The notes: generated by a model not told the origin, from the sequence alone. A DNA stretch of 13,733 bases from UBA1388 sp964555515 (GCA_964555515.1 CAZKSJ010000025.1:1-13733); one strand, 5' to 3'; positions 1-7,371 are shown, numbered from the stretch's first letter. Program-made: numbers and translations.

Positions 1-716
1 ACCATTTCCTGAACCAAAGACCTGACGTATTTCATCATCGGAATGATGTATGGATAATCAAACCTGCTTGATCCAATCACACCTATCCGACAGCTCTGTC
101 CTCGAGCAGAAAAATCAGTAAAAATCATGCCCACTGACTCCAAGTTTTTATTGCCCATTTCTTGACCATAAATGACATGGATTGGGTTTTCACTAGTCGC
201 ACTGGAAAATATTTCATCTAATGCAGATATTTCTTCAATTAATTGCAGCACTTGTCGCATTACCTGAATATCGTAGAACTCAGGCATGTTCAATAAGTTG
301 GCATATCCGGCGTGATAAACACGGTTGTGGTTCATCATCGAAATTCCTAAGGCATGAGACTTTTCTGCCATGACTTTAGATATTTCGTTTAGTAGCTGAT
401 CAATTTCCCGCCGCGTGTGCCATATCTTTTCTTTGGCAGAAACTTCATCTGCCACCGACAACTCTTTTTCTTTCATCAATTCGTTGACGTACAATTTTAA
501 TGCTTGTGGGGTGGGAATTCTGCCTGCGCTGCTGTGTTCTTTTCTTAAATAGCCCTGCTTGGTGAGCTGCACCATTTCATTTCGAATGGTGGCGGGCGAC
601 ACACCAATAGCATACTTTCGATCGATGGTATCTGATCCAACAGACTCGGCTGTATCAATGAATTCTTGAATGACTGCGCGCAGAATTTGCACCTGTCTGG
701 CTGATAAATCAATCAT
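1..716 (-). CDS. hrcA: Heat-inducible transcription repressor HrcA (3' end off the window)
   Basis: This is the repressor of heat-shock chaperone genes, which binds the CIRCE operator as a dimer and is kept active by GroEL. About 238 codons are visible from the ATG at 714-716. Residues 1-75 form the winged-helix DNA-binding domain, with the family pattern SPATIRNEM at 40-48 and SAGRIPTPQALKLYVNELM at 63-81. The rest matches the GAF-like core and ends in the family's terminal strand (IGVIGSSRFDYPYIIPMMKYV, about 211-231). Usual HrcA proteins are about 340 residues. Here the C-terminal motif comes near residue 230, so the central dimerisation insert appears missing and the stop must lie just outside the window. 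The upstream region carries a CIRCE-like operator over the promoter, which fits autoregulation. No chaperone gene is visible. The family call is very sure. Confidence 0.95.
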   Translation of the reverse strand, partial: MIDLSARQVQILRAVIQEFIDTAESVGSDTIDRKYAIGVSPATIRNEMVQLTKQGYLRKEHSSAGRIPTPQALKLYVNELMKEKELSVADEVSAKEKIWHTRREIDQLLNEISKVMAEKSHALGISMMNHNRVYHAGYANLLNMPEFYDIQVMRQVLQLIEEISALDEIFSSATSENPIHVIYGQEMGNKNLESVGMIFTDFSARGQSCRIGVIGSSRFDYPYIIPMMKYVRSLVQEM

Positions 717-774
717 GGCTACCTTGTGTTCGGCTTGTAATTACTGCGTTATTGTCTCAACTTTATGTCTACAA

Positions 775-801
775 TTAGCAATGATAGCGCCTGTGTGCTA
801 A
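775..801. promoter_or_regulatory. CIRCE operator (HrcA binding site)
   Basis: The 27-base element reads TTAGCAATG, nine bases, then GTGTGCTAA. Against the CIRCE consensus (TTAGCACTC-N9-GAGTGCTAA) the left half matches 7 of 9 and the right half 8 of 9, with the exact nine-base spacing. It covers the -10 box and most of the spacer of the hrcA promoter, so bound HrcA should block RNA polymerase. Confidence 0.88.
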
Positions 802-809
802 GTTGTCAA
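781..809 (-). promoter_or_regulatory. Sigma-70-type promoter of hrcA
   Basis: On the minus strand a perfect -35 box TTGACA (804-809) is followed after 17 bases by a -10 box TATCAT (781-786). Transcription should start near 774, giving a leader of about 57 bases before the hrcA ATG. The CIRCE element lies across it. Confidence 0.85.
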
Positions 810-910
810 TCAGCCTGTCTGGCCAGAAAAATCTGAAGTAGGTTTCTGAAGTGAGTGATAGATAAGATTCGCAAACAGTCGATAAATCTACCCAGCAACC
901 ACAGCAAAAT

Positions 911-916
911 TATGCT
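911..916 (+). promoter_or_regulatory. Possible -10 box of the glycoside hydrolase gene
   Basis: TATGCT lies 11 bases before the ATG at 928 and no Shine-Dalgarno sequence is present. No convincing -35 box is visible 17 bases upstream. If used, the mRNA leader would be only about five bases. Confidence 0.35.
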
Positions 917-927
917 AGGCTGAAGTC

Positions 928-2349
928 ATGCATAGTAGCAAAAAAGGTTCGATTAGTTTTCTAAAGCAAACCAAAAATTTACTCGTGTTGATGATCATTG
1001 GCATCAGCTTAATTGGGGTAGTGCTTAATTTGAATAATGCCCAAACTCTCTATTCTAGGGCGACGGCTGAAAAGGCCAATCTAGTGATTGATACTAGTAA
1101 AGTGATTGGTCAGCTTAATAAGCCATGGCGAAATTTGGCTCAAGGAGGCGAGGATCATGCTTGGAGACTGGCACCCTTATCAGGTCATGTGGCCACTCTG
1201 CATCCAGAATATATCCGCATCGACCACGTTTTTGATTTTTATGACATCGTCAGTGGCAGTTCCGGCAATTTGCAATTCAATTACAGCAAGATTGATTTAG
1301 TCTTGGATGATATCGCAGCGGTGGGCGCTAAACCATATATTTCCTTGTCTTACATGCCCACAAGTATTAGTTCGGGGAGCATTGTTGACCCACCTATAAA
1401 CTACATTGACTGGCAGATCGCAGTGCAAAACCTGATTCAACACATCAGCGGCACCAAGGGTGTCAGAGACGTTTATTATGAAGTGTGGAATGAACCCGAT
1501 CTGTTTGGCAGTTGGAAGTACTACGGCAATGATCGCAACTACTTGCTCCTTTATATGGCAGCTGCTCAAGGCGCTCGTAACACCAGAAATGTGCAACCTT
1601 TCAAATTAGGTGGCCCGGGCACCACTGCGCTTTACGTCAACTGGCTGGATGCGTTGGCAGAGCACGCCATAGCGAATAATTTGCAGTTTGATTTTATTTC
1701 CTGGCATCGATACACGCCTGACGTGACGCAATTTCGTTCTGACATGATTACTGCTCAAAATTGGGTGCAAAAATATCCTCAGTTAGAACCTACTTTGGAG
1801 TTTCACATCACCGAGTGGGGTCACGATAGTGATTTGAGCAGCGGCTATGATTCCAACTACGCCGCCGCCCATACGGCGGCGGCGGCGATTGAGATGAACG
1901 CTGTCATCAAAAAAGCCTTCGTCTTCGAAATTCAGGATGGCAAATCTCCCGAAGGCAAATCACATTGGGGCAGGTGGGGTATGTTTACGCACCAAGATTT
2001 TGGCGCGCAACCTAAACCAAGATTTAGAGCACTGCAATTATTGGAGCGGTTGGGCGATGAGCGAGTGCAGTTGTTTGGTAAGGGAACTTACGTCAAAGCA
2101 CTCGCCAGTAAATCAGCCTCCAATACATTTCAGGTCGCCCTGGCTAACTTCGACGCTTGGAGTCTCAACACCGAGGCAGTGCCGGTGACTTTTACTGCCC
2201 TCGAACCTGGAAATTACCAAATTACTCACTGGTTTTTAACAAAACAGCCTCGCACTTACTCTGAGTCCGTGACTGAGATTGGTGAGCTGAAAACTGTTGT
2301 ACAGATGGGGAAGCATGAGGTGGCGGTGGTGGAAATTAAGAAGCAGTAA
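928..2349 (+). CDS. Membrane-anchored GH39-like glycoside hydrolase
   Basis: This is a secreted or membrane-bound glycosidase with a clan GH-A TIM-barrel. Residues 1-17 are short and basic and 18-37 form one hydrophobic helix, so the catalytic part lies outside the membrane as an anchored or cleaved protein. The barrel spans about 50-380. The acid/base glutamate is E189 in VWNEPD and the likely nucleophile is E296 in ITEWG, with GGPGTT (228-233) and SWHRY (258-262) in the places expected for GH39 beta-xylosidase and iduronidase relatives. Residues 385-473 look like the beta-sandwich that follows the barrel in that family. The substrate cannot be told from sequence. It probably cleaves beta-linked sugars from host, biofilm or environmental glycans. 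It diverges from hrcA and stands alone. GH5 or another clan A family is the main alternative. Confidence 0.8.
   Translation: MHSSKKGSISFLKQTKNLLVLMIIGISLIGVVLNLNNAQTLYSRATAEKANLVIDTSKVIGQLNKPWRNLAQGGEDHAWRLAPLSGHVATLHPEYIRIDHVFDFYDIVSGSSGNLQFNYSKIDLVLDDIAAVGAKPYISLSYMPTSISSGSIVDPPINYIDWQIAVQNLIQHISGTKGVRDVYYEVWNEPDLFGSWKYYGNDRNYLLLYMAAAQGARNTRNVQPFKLGGPGTTALYVNWLDALAEHAIANNLQFDFISWHRYTPDVTQFRSDMITAQNWVQKYPQLEPTLEFHITEWGHDSDLSSGYDSNYAAAHTAAAAIEMNAVIKKAFVFEIQDGKSPEGKSHWGRWGMFTHQDFGAQPKPRFRALQLLERLGDERVQLFGKGTYVKALASKSASNTFQVALANFDAWSLNTEAVPVTFTALEPGNYQITHWFLTKQPRTYSESVTEIGELKTVVQMGKHEVAVVEIKKQ
1860..1884. repeat. Perfect all-GC inverted repeat inside the hydrolase gene
   Basis: A ten-base stem of only G and C (1860-1869 pairing with 1875-1884) encloses the loop CATAC. 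It encodes alanine runs on either side of His-Thr (about residues 312-320) and comes from GCC/GCG triplet runs. Such a stem could pause polymerase or ribosomes, or may simply be alanine codon repetition. Confidence 0.7.
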
Positions 2350-2364
2350 GATCAAACTGCTTTT
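2339..2364. repeat. Inverted repeat over the hydrolase stop codon, weak terminator candidate
   Basis: Bases 2339-2347 pair with 2356-2364 (AGAAGCAGT against ACTGCTTTT, one G-T pair) around an eight-base loop. The T run is part of the stem and none follows, so this is a poor intrinsic terminator on the plus strand. It sits between convergent genes and could act weakly in both directions. Confidence 0.3.
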
Positions 2365-2432
2365 CCCAATGCTGAATAAGATCGATCATCTTTTGCTCAT
2401 AGTCTGGAAGGTGTACTAGATCAATCTATAGA

Positions 2433-2777
2433 TTATTTTTCGTAGTTTTTTATAAACCATGCTTTGAAACTTTTAAATGAAGAACGAATTATCGTAATGA
2501 ATCCAAGTACAATTACCAGAAGAATGTTGCCGACAAAAACAAAAGCTGTAGGAGCAAAAAATAAGATTCCCAACTCAGCATCAGATTTGAACCATAGCCA
2601 CCAAAGGAATATTCCTAGATATAGCGAAGAAAAAAGATTGAAATATAATACATTGTAAAACTTCTTGCTTTTTAACTTAAAGATCTTATAAAGCACCTTC
2701 ATTGACAGCCACACTAATCCTGCCATCACCAGGAGAAGAGGTGCATTCCACATCGCATAATGAAGTAATATTTCCAT
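2433..2777 (-). CDS. Small three-helix membrane protein, unknown function
   Basis: I do not recognise this 114-residue protein. It shows three strongly hydrophobic segments at about 12-32, 43-63 and 68-96, joined by short basic loops (KIFKLKSKK at 31-39), and a basic tail (SFKSFKAWFIKNYEK). The positive-inside rule puts the 31-42 loop and the C-terminus in the cytoplasm only if one of the three helices is re-entrant, so topology is uncertain. The ATG at 2777 has an AGGA nine bases upstream. It follows the GT4 gene by 38 bases on the same strand and may be the last gene of the ftsH set, perhaps working at the envelope. Its base composition is A/T-rich compared with its neighbours, which may mean recent arrival. 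No catalytic motif is visible. Confidence 0.7.
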   Translation of the reverse strand: MEILLHYAMWNAPLLLVMAGLVWLSMKVLYKIFKLKSKKFYNVLYFNLFSSLYLGIFLWWLWFKSDAELGILFFAPTAFVFVGNILLVIVLGFITIIRSSFKSFKAWFIKNYEK

Positions 2778-2815
2778 TTATGATTTCCTATAAATATCTG
2801 GTCATAATCGATGGG

Positions 2816-3937
2816 TTATTTTTTTGATAATTTAGATAAAATCTTAATTGAGTCTAGAAAATTTTGTTTTGAAAACTTCCTGGCCTGCTGATGAATTTTC
2901 ATGCGATCAAACTTGATTTTGTTGAAACTCTCAATTGCTTCAATCAACCCTGCCACACTCAAATCGTCAAACAATAAGCCTGTTTTGCCATCGACTACGG
3001 TTTCTTTAGGGCCACCAGAGTTGTGTGCAATCACCGGCACACCATAGCCCATCGCCTCAACCGGCACAATTCCAAAATCCTCATCCTCAACTGGGTAGAG
3101 CAAAGCTGTGGCTCCTGAATATAGCTCAGCCAACTGATTGTCATCAACCGATCCCACAAATTCAATCTGAGAACCAGCCAATGATTCAAGTTGAGATCTC
3201 ATATGTCCATCGCCCACCACCTTCAAAGGCAAATTCTGTTGGTTGCAAGCTTCAACCGCAATCTCTGGGTGCTTGGCAAATGCCAACCGATTAACATATA
3301 GATAATAGGGATTTTTATCTTTCGCTGATTGAAGCTCCAATTTGGAAGGAACATTGACAGGCGGATAAATCACTTCTGCATCACGGCGATAAAATTTGGC
3401 AATCCGGCGTTTTGTTTCTTGTGAATTAGCGATGTAGAGATCAACTCTTTGTGCCACATAAAAATCAACCACTCGCAAGTAATGATTGATGATCGTGCCA
3501 ATCCACCGGGTGATGGGGTTACTTTTCCAATCACTCATAGTGCTGTATCCATAAAGTGAACGAGCTGGCGTATGGCAATAACAAATATGTTTACCATTTG
3601 GTACCCGTACCGCTTTGGCAAAGTAGGCGTTTGATGAAGAAATCACCAAATCATAGTCTGAAAGGTCGAGCGACTCAAAAAAACGCGGCGCAAATATTCT
3701 TAAAGGAGAATAAAGCTTTTTATAGAAGGGAATTTTTGTGATCCAAGTTTGCCTAATGTCCCAATCAGCAAACCGATCGGCATGAATACCCAGGCTGCTG
3801 CGATCTATAAACGCTGTATAGACTGGAGCATATGGATATAGTTCGTGCAGAGCTTCTAAAACGCGCTCAGCCCCACCGTACTCGCGTAAATAATCGTGCA
3901 CCAAGGCAATTTTTGGAGATCTTGATGATTTAGCCAT
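2816..3937 (-). CDS. GT4-family glycosyltransferase
   Basis: This is a retaining GT-B glycosyltransferase that moves a sugar from a nucleotide donor to a lipid- or polymer-linked acceptor at the inner membrane face. The 373 residues are full length for family GT4. The N-terminal Rossmann half opens with IALVHDYLREYGGAERV (10-26), where the GGAE turn is typical. SSSNAYFAKAV (100-110) and CYCHTP (119-124) follow. The C-terminal donor half has YVNRL (214-218), VVGDG (240-244), the E-x7-E motif EDFGIVPVE (E286 and E294), and the NSGGPKE loop. It lies 19 bases after the exonuclease gene and a perfect TATAAT sits six bases before its ATG. Mannosyl- or rhamnosyltransferases of surface polysaccharides look closest. 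The exact sugar and acceptor cannot be read from the sequence. Confidence 0.9.
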   Translation of the reverse strand: MAKSSRSPKIALVHDYLREYGGAERVLEALHELYPYAPVYTAFIDRSSLGIHADRFADWDIRQTWITKIPFYKKLYSPLRIFAPRFFESLDLSDYDLVISSSNAYFAKAVRVPNGKHICYCHTPARSLYGYSTMSDWKSNPITRWIGTIINHYLRVVDFYVAQRVDLYIANSQETKRRIAKFYRRDAEVIYPPVNVPSKLELQSAKDKNPYYLYVNRLAFAKHPEIAVEACNQQNLPLKVVGDGHMRSQLESLAGSQIEFVGSVDDNQLAELYSGATALLYPVEDEDFGIVPVEAMGYGVPVIAHNSGGPKETVVDGKTGLLFDDLSVAGLIEAIESFNKIKFDRMKIHQQARKFSKQNFLDSIKILSKLSKK

Positions 3938-3943
3938 AAGTTG

Positions 3944-3949
3944 ATTATA
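3944..3949 (-). promoter_or_regulatory. -10 box directly before the glycosyltransferase gene
   Basis: A perfect TATAAT on the minus strand ends six bases before the ATG at 3937. There is no Shine-Dalgarno and no clear -35 box. A transcript starting from it would begin at or next to the ATG, so it would be leaderless. Confidence 0.45.
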
Positions 3950-3956
3950 GCCTAAT

Positions 3957-4901
3957 CTAGAACAACGCGTTTTGAATGCCTATTTCGAACTCATCTTTCG
4001 GCAACATACCAATTAAAGAATCAAATTGTAATTTTTCAAACAGTTTGGCAGCCGCCTCTTTGTCATACGCCGTCACCCGACAATCTTCCAAAGAAAAGTC
4101 CGTCTTAACATGGCGATCAATCGTGGCCAACTGTTGAGATAAGTAGGCATTCTCTTTATCAGCAACCAATTTATCTAGGAGCGCCCTTTTAATGATGGGA
4201 TCACTCAAATTGGGATTTTTGACTAACCGGTCAACTCGCTGATAAACACCCTCAAGTGATTGAAATTCGGCAATGAGTTTTTGGGCAGTTTTTTTGCCAA
4301 TGCCCTTCACACCGGGAATATTGTCTGAAGCGTCACCCATCAATGCCTTCAGATCAATAATTTGTTGAGGAGTCACTCCCAGTACTTGCTTTACTTCGGC
4401 TGGATCAAACTCCATATCACCTTTGCCTCGACCTCTGGCAGGCATCCAGACGTGAATTTCATCATCCACCAACTGCAACAAATCTTTATCACTCGTCACA
4501 ATCGTGGCTTGAGTTTTTGGGTTATCACTTATTTGTTTGGTGATTGAACCAATCAGGTCATCTGCTTCTACGCCTGCTTCTTCAAACTGGGGAATGTTTA
4601 GGGTGGAAACGACTTCTTTCACAATCTCAATTTGCGGCCGCAGATCATCGGGCATAGCGGGGCGATTGGCCTTGTAGTCCTTGAAAGTCTCCGATCTTTT
4701 GGTGGGGGCTTTGTGATCGAATGCCACCGCCAGATACTCTGGCTCTAAATTCCGAATTGCAGTCAACAAAATTCTAGAAAACCCATAAACAGCATTGACC
4801 AAAGTGCCGTCAGTAGTACTTAGTGGGGGGAAAGCATGATAAGCCCTGTAAATAATGCCATGTCCGTCAACAATGACAAACCGGTGGTGATCATGACTCA
4901 T
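3957..4901 (-). CDS. Free-standing 5'-3' exonuclease / flap nuclease (Pol I N-terminal type)
   Basis: This structure-specific nuclease removes RNA primers and 5' flaps using two metal ions. The 314 residues match only the N-terminal exonuclease domain of DNA polymerase I. There is no 3'-5' exonuclease or polymerase part, and the stop is clear. Metal-binding residues are in place: D12 (VDGHG), D62 (AFDHK), E112-D114-D115 (VEADD), D138-D140 (SDKD), and D190-D193 (GDASDN). The helix-hairpin-helix DNA clamp is IPGVKGIGKKTA at 195-206, and basic arch residues (KAPTKRSETFKDYKANR) lie at 64-80. It starts 10 bases after the ftsH stop. A TATAAT that overlaps the end of ftsH lies nine bases before its ATG. 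A polymerase-only Pol I would be expected elsewhere, or this enzyme works alone with ligase in Okazaki fragment repair. Confidence 0.93.
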   Translation of the reverse strand: MSHDHHRFVIVDGHGIIYRAYHAFPPLSTTDGTLVNAVYGFSRILLTAIRNLEPEYLAVAFDHKAPTKRSETFKDYKANRPAMPDDLRPQIEIVKEVVSTLNIPQFEEAGVEADDLIGSITKQISDNPKTQATIVTSDKDLLQLVDDEIHVWMPARGRGKGDMEFDPAEVKQVLGVTPQQIIDLKALMGDASDNIPGVKGIGKKTAQKLIAEFQSLEGVYQRVDRLVKNPNLSDPIIKRALLDKLVADKENAYLSQQLATIDRHVKTDFSLEDCRVTAYDKEAAAKLFEKLQFDSLIGMLPKDEFEIGIQNALF

Positions 4902-4910
4902 AACTTAAAG

Positions 4911-4916
4911 ATTATA
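4911..4916 (-). promoter_or_regulatory. -10 box directly before the exonuclease gene
   Basis: A perfect TATAAT on the minus strand overlaps the last ftsH codons and stop, and ends nine bases before the exonuclease ATG at 4901. There is no Shine-Dalgarno sequence before that ATG. It may give a leaderless internal transcript, or may be chance from the AT-rich ftsH end. Confidence 0.4.
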
Positions 4917-6855
4917 TTTTTCTTTGGGCTTTGACCATCCCCATAATTTTTTGGAATTCATCGCCATCAAGGGTCTCAACTTCTAACAATTTTTCTGATA
5001 CTGCTGTCAACTGCTTCTTATATTTTTTCAATAAGCGCATTGCCTCTTTCATGCCTTCATCAATAATTTTGCTTGTTTCCACATCTACTTTTTCCTGTAA
5101 ATTATCTGAAATTTTCAAAGGTTCGCCGGTTACTCTGGAGTAAGCCATATCATACTGCGGCGCGAAGTTCATTGGTCCCAACGCACTCATGCCGTATTCC
5201 ATTACCATTGCTCTAGCAATCCTGGTGGCTCGATCAATGTCACTGCTCGCACCTGCGGTCAACTCATCAAAAATTAATATTTCTGCCGCTCTACCGCCCA
5301 ACAAGACAGCAATCTCATCAATTAACTCTGATTTGGTGATTTGGAGCTTATCTCTTTCTGGAGGAGTAAGAGTGAATCCTAATGCCCGGCCACGAGACAC
5401 AATGGAAATGCGGTGCACGGGGTCGGAATGTGGCGATACATGAGCGATGATGGCGTGGCCTGCCTCATGATAGGCGGTCATCCGTCTTTCTTCAACGTCG
5501 TGCAAGCGTTTTTTGCTGGGACCCAACTTGACTTTCAATGACGCTTCCTCGATGTCATCCATCGTAATGCTGGAACGATTATCACGGGCGACAGCAATGG
5601 CTGCCTCATTCAACATGTTTTCAATGTCTGCTCCAGAAAAGCCTACCGTGCGACGGGCAACTTTTTCCCAATTCAAGTTTTGATCGAAAGGTTTATTCTT
5701 GGCGTGGATTGACAAAATGTATTTACGCTCTTCCAAGTCTGGCAAGTTAACAGTCACCCGGCGATCAAATCTGCCTGGTCTGACTAGTGCTGGATCTAGC
5801 ATGTCGCCGCGATTGGTGGCGGCCATGACGATAACATTGTCATTGGGGGTAAAACCATCCATCTCGACCAAGATCTGATTTAAGGTTTGTTCACGCTCGT
5901 CATGGCCGCCAAAGCTGCCCTGACCACGAACGCGACCTATAGCATCAATTTCATCAATAAATATAATGGACGGCGCTAATTTTTTCGCGGTGCTAAACAG
6001 GTCTCTTGCCCGTGACGCGCCCACTCCCACCAGCATTTCCATAAACTCACTACCCGCAATAGATAAAAACTGCACATTTGCTTCGCCCGCAACTGCTCGG
6101 GCTAATAAAGTCTTGCCTGTACCAGATGGCCCAACTAACAACACACCCTTGGGGGTACGAGCGCCAACTTTGGTATACTGTTTCGGCGATTTCAAAAAGT
6201 CAACAATTTCTTCAAGTTCTTTCTTTGCTTCGTCCATGCCACCCACATTTTTAAAGGTGATGTTCTGTTTACCTTTGATGAAAATTTTAGCTTTACTGCG
6301 ACCAATACCCATGATTCCATCCTGACCACCTCTGGCTTGACGGAACAGAAAGAAAAACAGACCTGCCAATAACAAAATCGGCAACAAGACGATCACCAGC
6401 TCCCAAATCATCGCACCAACCGTCAAGTTTTCCACTTGCACATCAACAGCGGCTAAATCTATACCTGCTGAATCAAAAATTTCCACCAGTTGCTGATTAT
6501 TTTCTTTACGAGCCAACCGATTAACTTCATCTTTATATATCAGTCTTAAGTCATTACCAGCCACTTCAATTTTCTCAACTTTTTCCTCGCGTACGTCCGC
6601 CACCATTTGAGAAAGGGTAATTTTTTCAGCTGAATTTGATTGAACTAAAGAAATGATGAACGGCAAAAACAGCAACCCAATAAAAAGATATAAAAATCCT
6701 TTGTTCATCAATTGGTTGAGGTCAATTTTGAATGAAAAAATTTTAACTTCCCGTGTTTTGACATTTTTGCCACCACTTTTTTGACCCTGATTGGGTGTTG
6801 GGTGAGCCTTATTGTCTGACGATTTATTAATAGGTTGTGGTGGTTTGTTTGCCAT
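4912..6855 (-). CDS. ftsH: ATP-dependent zinc metalloprotease FtsH
   Basis: This is the membrane-bound hexameric AAA+ protease that unfolds and degrades membrane and short-lived soluble proteins. Membrane helices lie at about 53-71 and 149-171 around an external domain. The N-terminus (1-50) is long, polar and basic. The AAA module has Walker A GPSGTGKT (242-249, Ser where Pro is common), Walker B IIFIDEID (297-304), and arginine fingers in GRFDRR (361-366). The zinc site is HEAGH (463-467) with a third ligand at about D539 in GASSDID. The pore loop reads MLVGVGA at 274-280, where the usual aromatic Phe is Leu275. The length of 647 residues is normal. It leads a tight set with the exonuclease and GT4 genes. 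No good Shine-Dalgarno precedes the ATG. Confidence 0.97.
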   Translation of the reverse strand: MANKPPQPINKSSDNKAHPTPNQGQKSGGKNVKTREVKIFSFKIDLNQLMNKGFLYLFIGLLFLPFIISLVQSNSAEKITLSQMVADVREEKVEKIEVAGNDLRLIYKDEVNRLARKENNQQLVEIFDSAGIDLAAVDVQVENLTVGAMIWELVIVLLPILLLAGLFFFLFRQARGGQDGIMGIGRSKAKIFIKGKQNITFKNVGGMDEAKKELEEIVDFLKSPKQYTKVGARTPKGVLLVGPSGTGKTLLARAVAGEANVQFLSIAGSEFMEMLVGVGASRARDLFSTAKKLAPSIIFIDEIDAIGRVRGQGSFGGHDEREQTLNQILVEMDGFTPNDNVIVMAATNRGDMLDPALVRPGRFDRRVTVNLPDLEERKYILSIHAKNKPFDQNLNWEKVARRTVGFSGADIENMLNEAAIAVARDNRSSITMDDIEEASLKVKLGPSKKRLHDVEERRMTAYHEAGHAIIAHVSPHSDPVHRISIVSRGRALGFTLTPPERDKLQITKSELIDEIAVLLGGRAAEILIFDELTAGASSDIDRATRIARAMVMEYGMSALGPMNFAPQYDMAYSRVTGEPLKISDNLQEKVDVETSKIIDEGMKEAMRLLKKYKKQLTAVSEKLLEVETLDGDEFQKIMGMVKAQRKI

Positions 6856-6916
6856 ATACTTTTTTCAAATTTATCGATGATAATCAAATTGTTGATCAAT
6901 CCTCTCAAACGAGCGT

Positions 6917-6945
6917 ATTCTATCACGCCTGGCAGCGGAATCCAA
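6917..6945 (-). promoter_or_regulatory. Probable ftsH promoter (extended -10)
   Basis: The minus strand has TGaTAGAAT (6917-6925), an extended -10 box. The six bases at -35 (6940-6945, TTGGAT) match only the first three consensus positions. Transcription would start near 6910, leaving a leader of about 55 bases to the ftsH ATG. I see no other gene in the 158 bases between ftsH and the tRNA-binding protein. Confidence 0.45.
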
Positions 6946-7013
6946 AAAGGTTACAACGAAAATAATCTTCTGTCAAACTGCAGTTTATTGTGCAATTATC
7001 GCCGCCCAATCAA

Positions 7014-7349
7014 TCAGCGCACTTTGCTGCCCAACACTGTATCTGATGACTGCTCAACTGTTAGCAACGCCGGCGGATCACCCGCAGCCAGCAACATACC
7101 CTGACTTTCTACCCCGCGAATGACTCTTGGTTCTAGGTTAGCAAGATAAATCACTGTCCGGCCGACCATATCCTCGGGGGGATACCACTCCCTAATACCA
7201 GACACAATTGTCCGCTCGCCGTACTCCTCACCTGCATCAACCGTCAACTTGAGTAGTCTATCCGCCCCCTCCACCACTTCAGCGGTGAGCACTTTCGCCG
7301 CCACAATATCTAGTTTCGCAAAATGATCGTAAGTAATTAAATCAGTCAT
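7014..7349 (-). CDS. Free-standing tRNA-binding domain protein (MetRS C-terminal / CsaA type)
   Basis: This is a single OB-fold tRNA-binding domain like the C-terminal extension of methionyl-tRNA synthetase, Arc1p/Trbp111 and CsaA. From the ATG at 7349 it has 111 residues. The fold core is DIVAAKVL (14-21), followed by RTIVSGI (46-52) and ANLEPRVIRGVESQGMLLAA (70-89), which is the family's signature stretch. An in-frame TTG start five codons earlier is possible, but GAGAGGGG sits right before the chosen ATG and decides it. It begins 22 bases after the trpS stop, so the two are probably cotranscribed. It probably binds tRNA non-specifically as a dimer and helps present it to a synthetase, or acts as a CsaA-like chaperone. 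The role is known from the family and not provable here. Confidence 0.9.
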   Translation of the reverse strand: MTDLITYDHFAKLDIVAAKVLTAEVVEGADRLLKLTVDAGEEYGERTIVSGIREWYPPEDMVGRTVIYLANLEPRVIRGVESQGMLLAAGDPPALLTVEQSSDTVLGSKVR

Positions 7350-7371
7350 AATATCCCCTCTCAACCGGATC

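Noticed and set aside
717..927. Possible small gene between hrcA and the hydrolase
   Set aside because: The stretch is explained by the hrcA promoter, CIRCE and leader, and no start with a sensible frame is seen.
1297..1596. Minus-strand open frame of 99 codons inside the hydrolase gene
   Set aside because: It is antisense to the clear GH39-like catalytic domain and has no family motif or ribosome site.
5966..6325. Plus-strand open frame of 119 codons within ftsH
   Set aside because: It is antisense to the AAA domain of ftsH and shows only a shadow composition.
6708..6926. Minus-strand open frame across the ftsH start
   Set aside because: It overlaps the ftsH N-terminal coding in another frame and covers its probable promoter.
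7350..7364. TTG start five codons upstream for the tRNA-binding protein
   Set aside because: Those bases form the GAGAGGGG ribosome site of the ATG at 7349, which is the better start.
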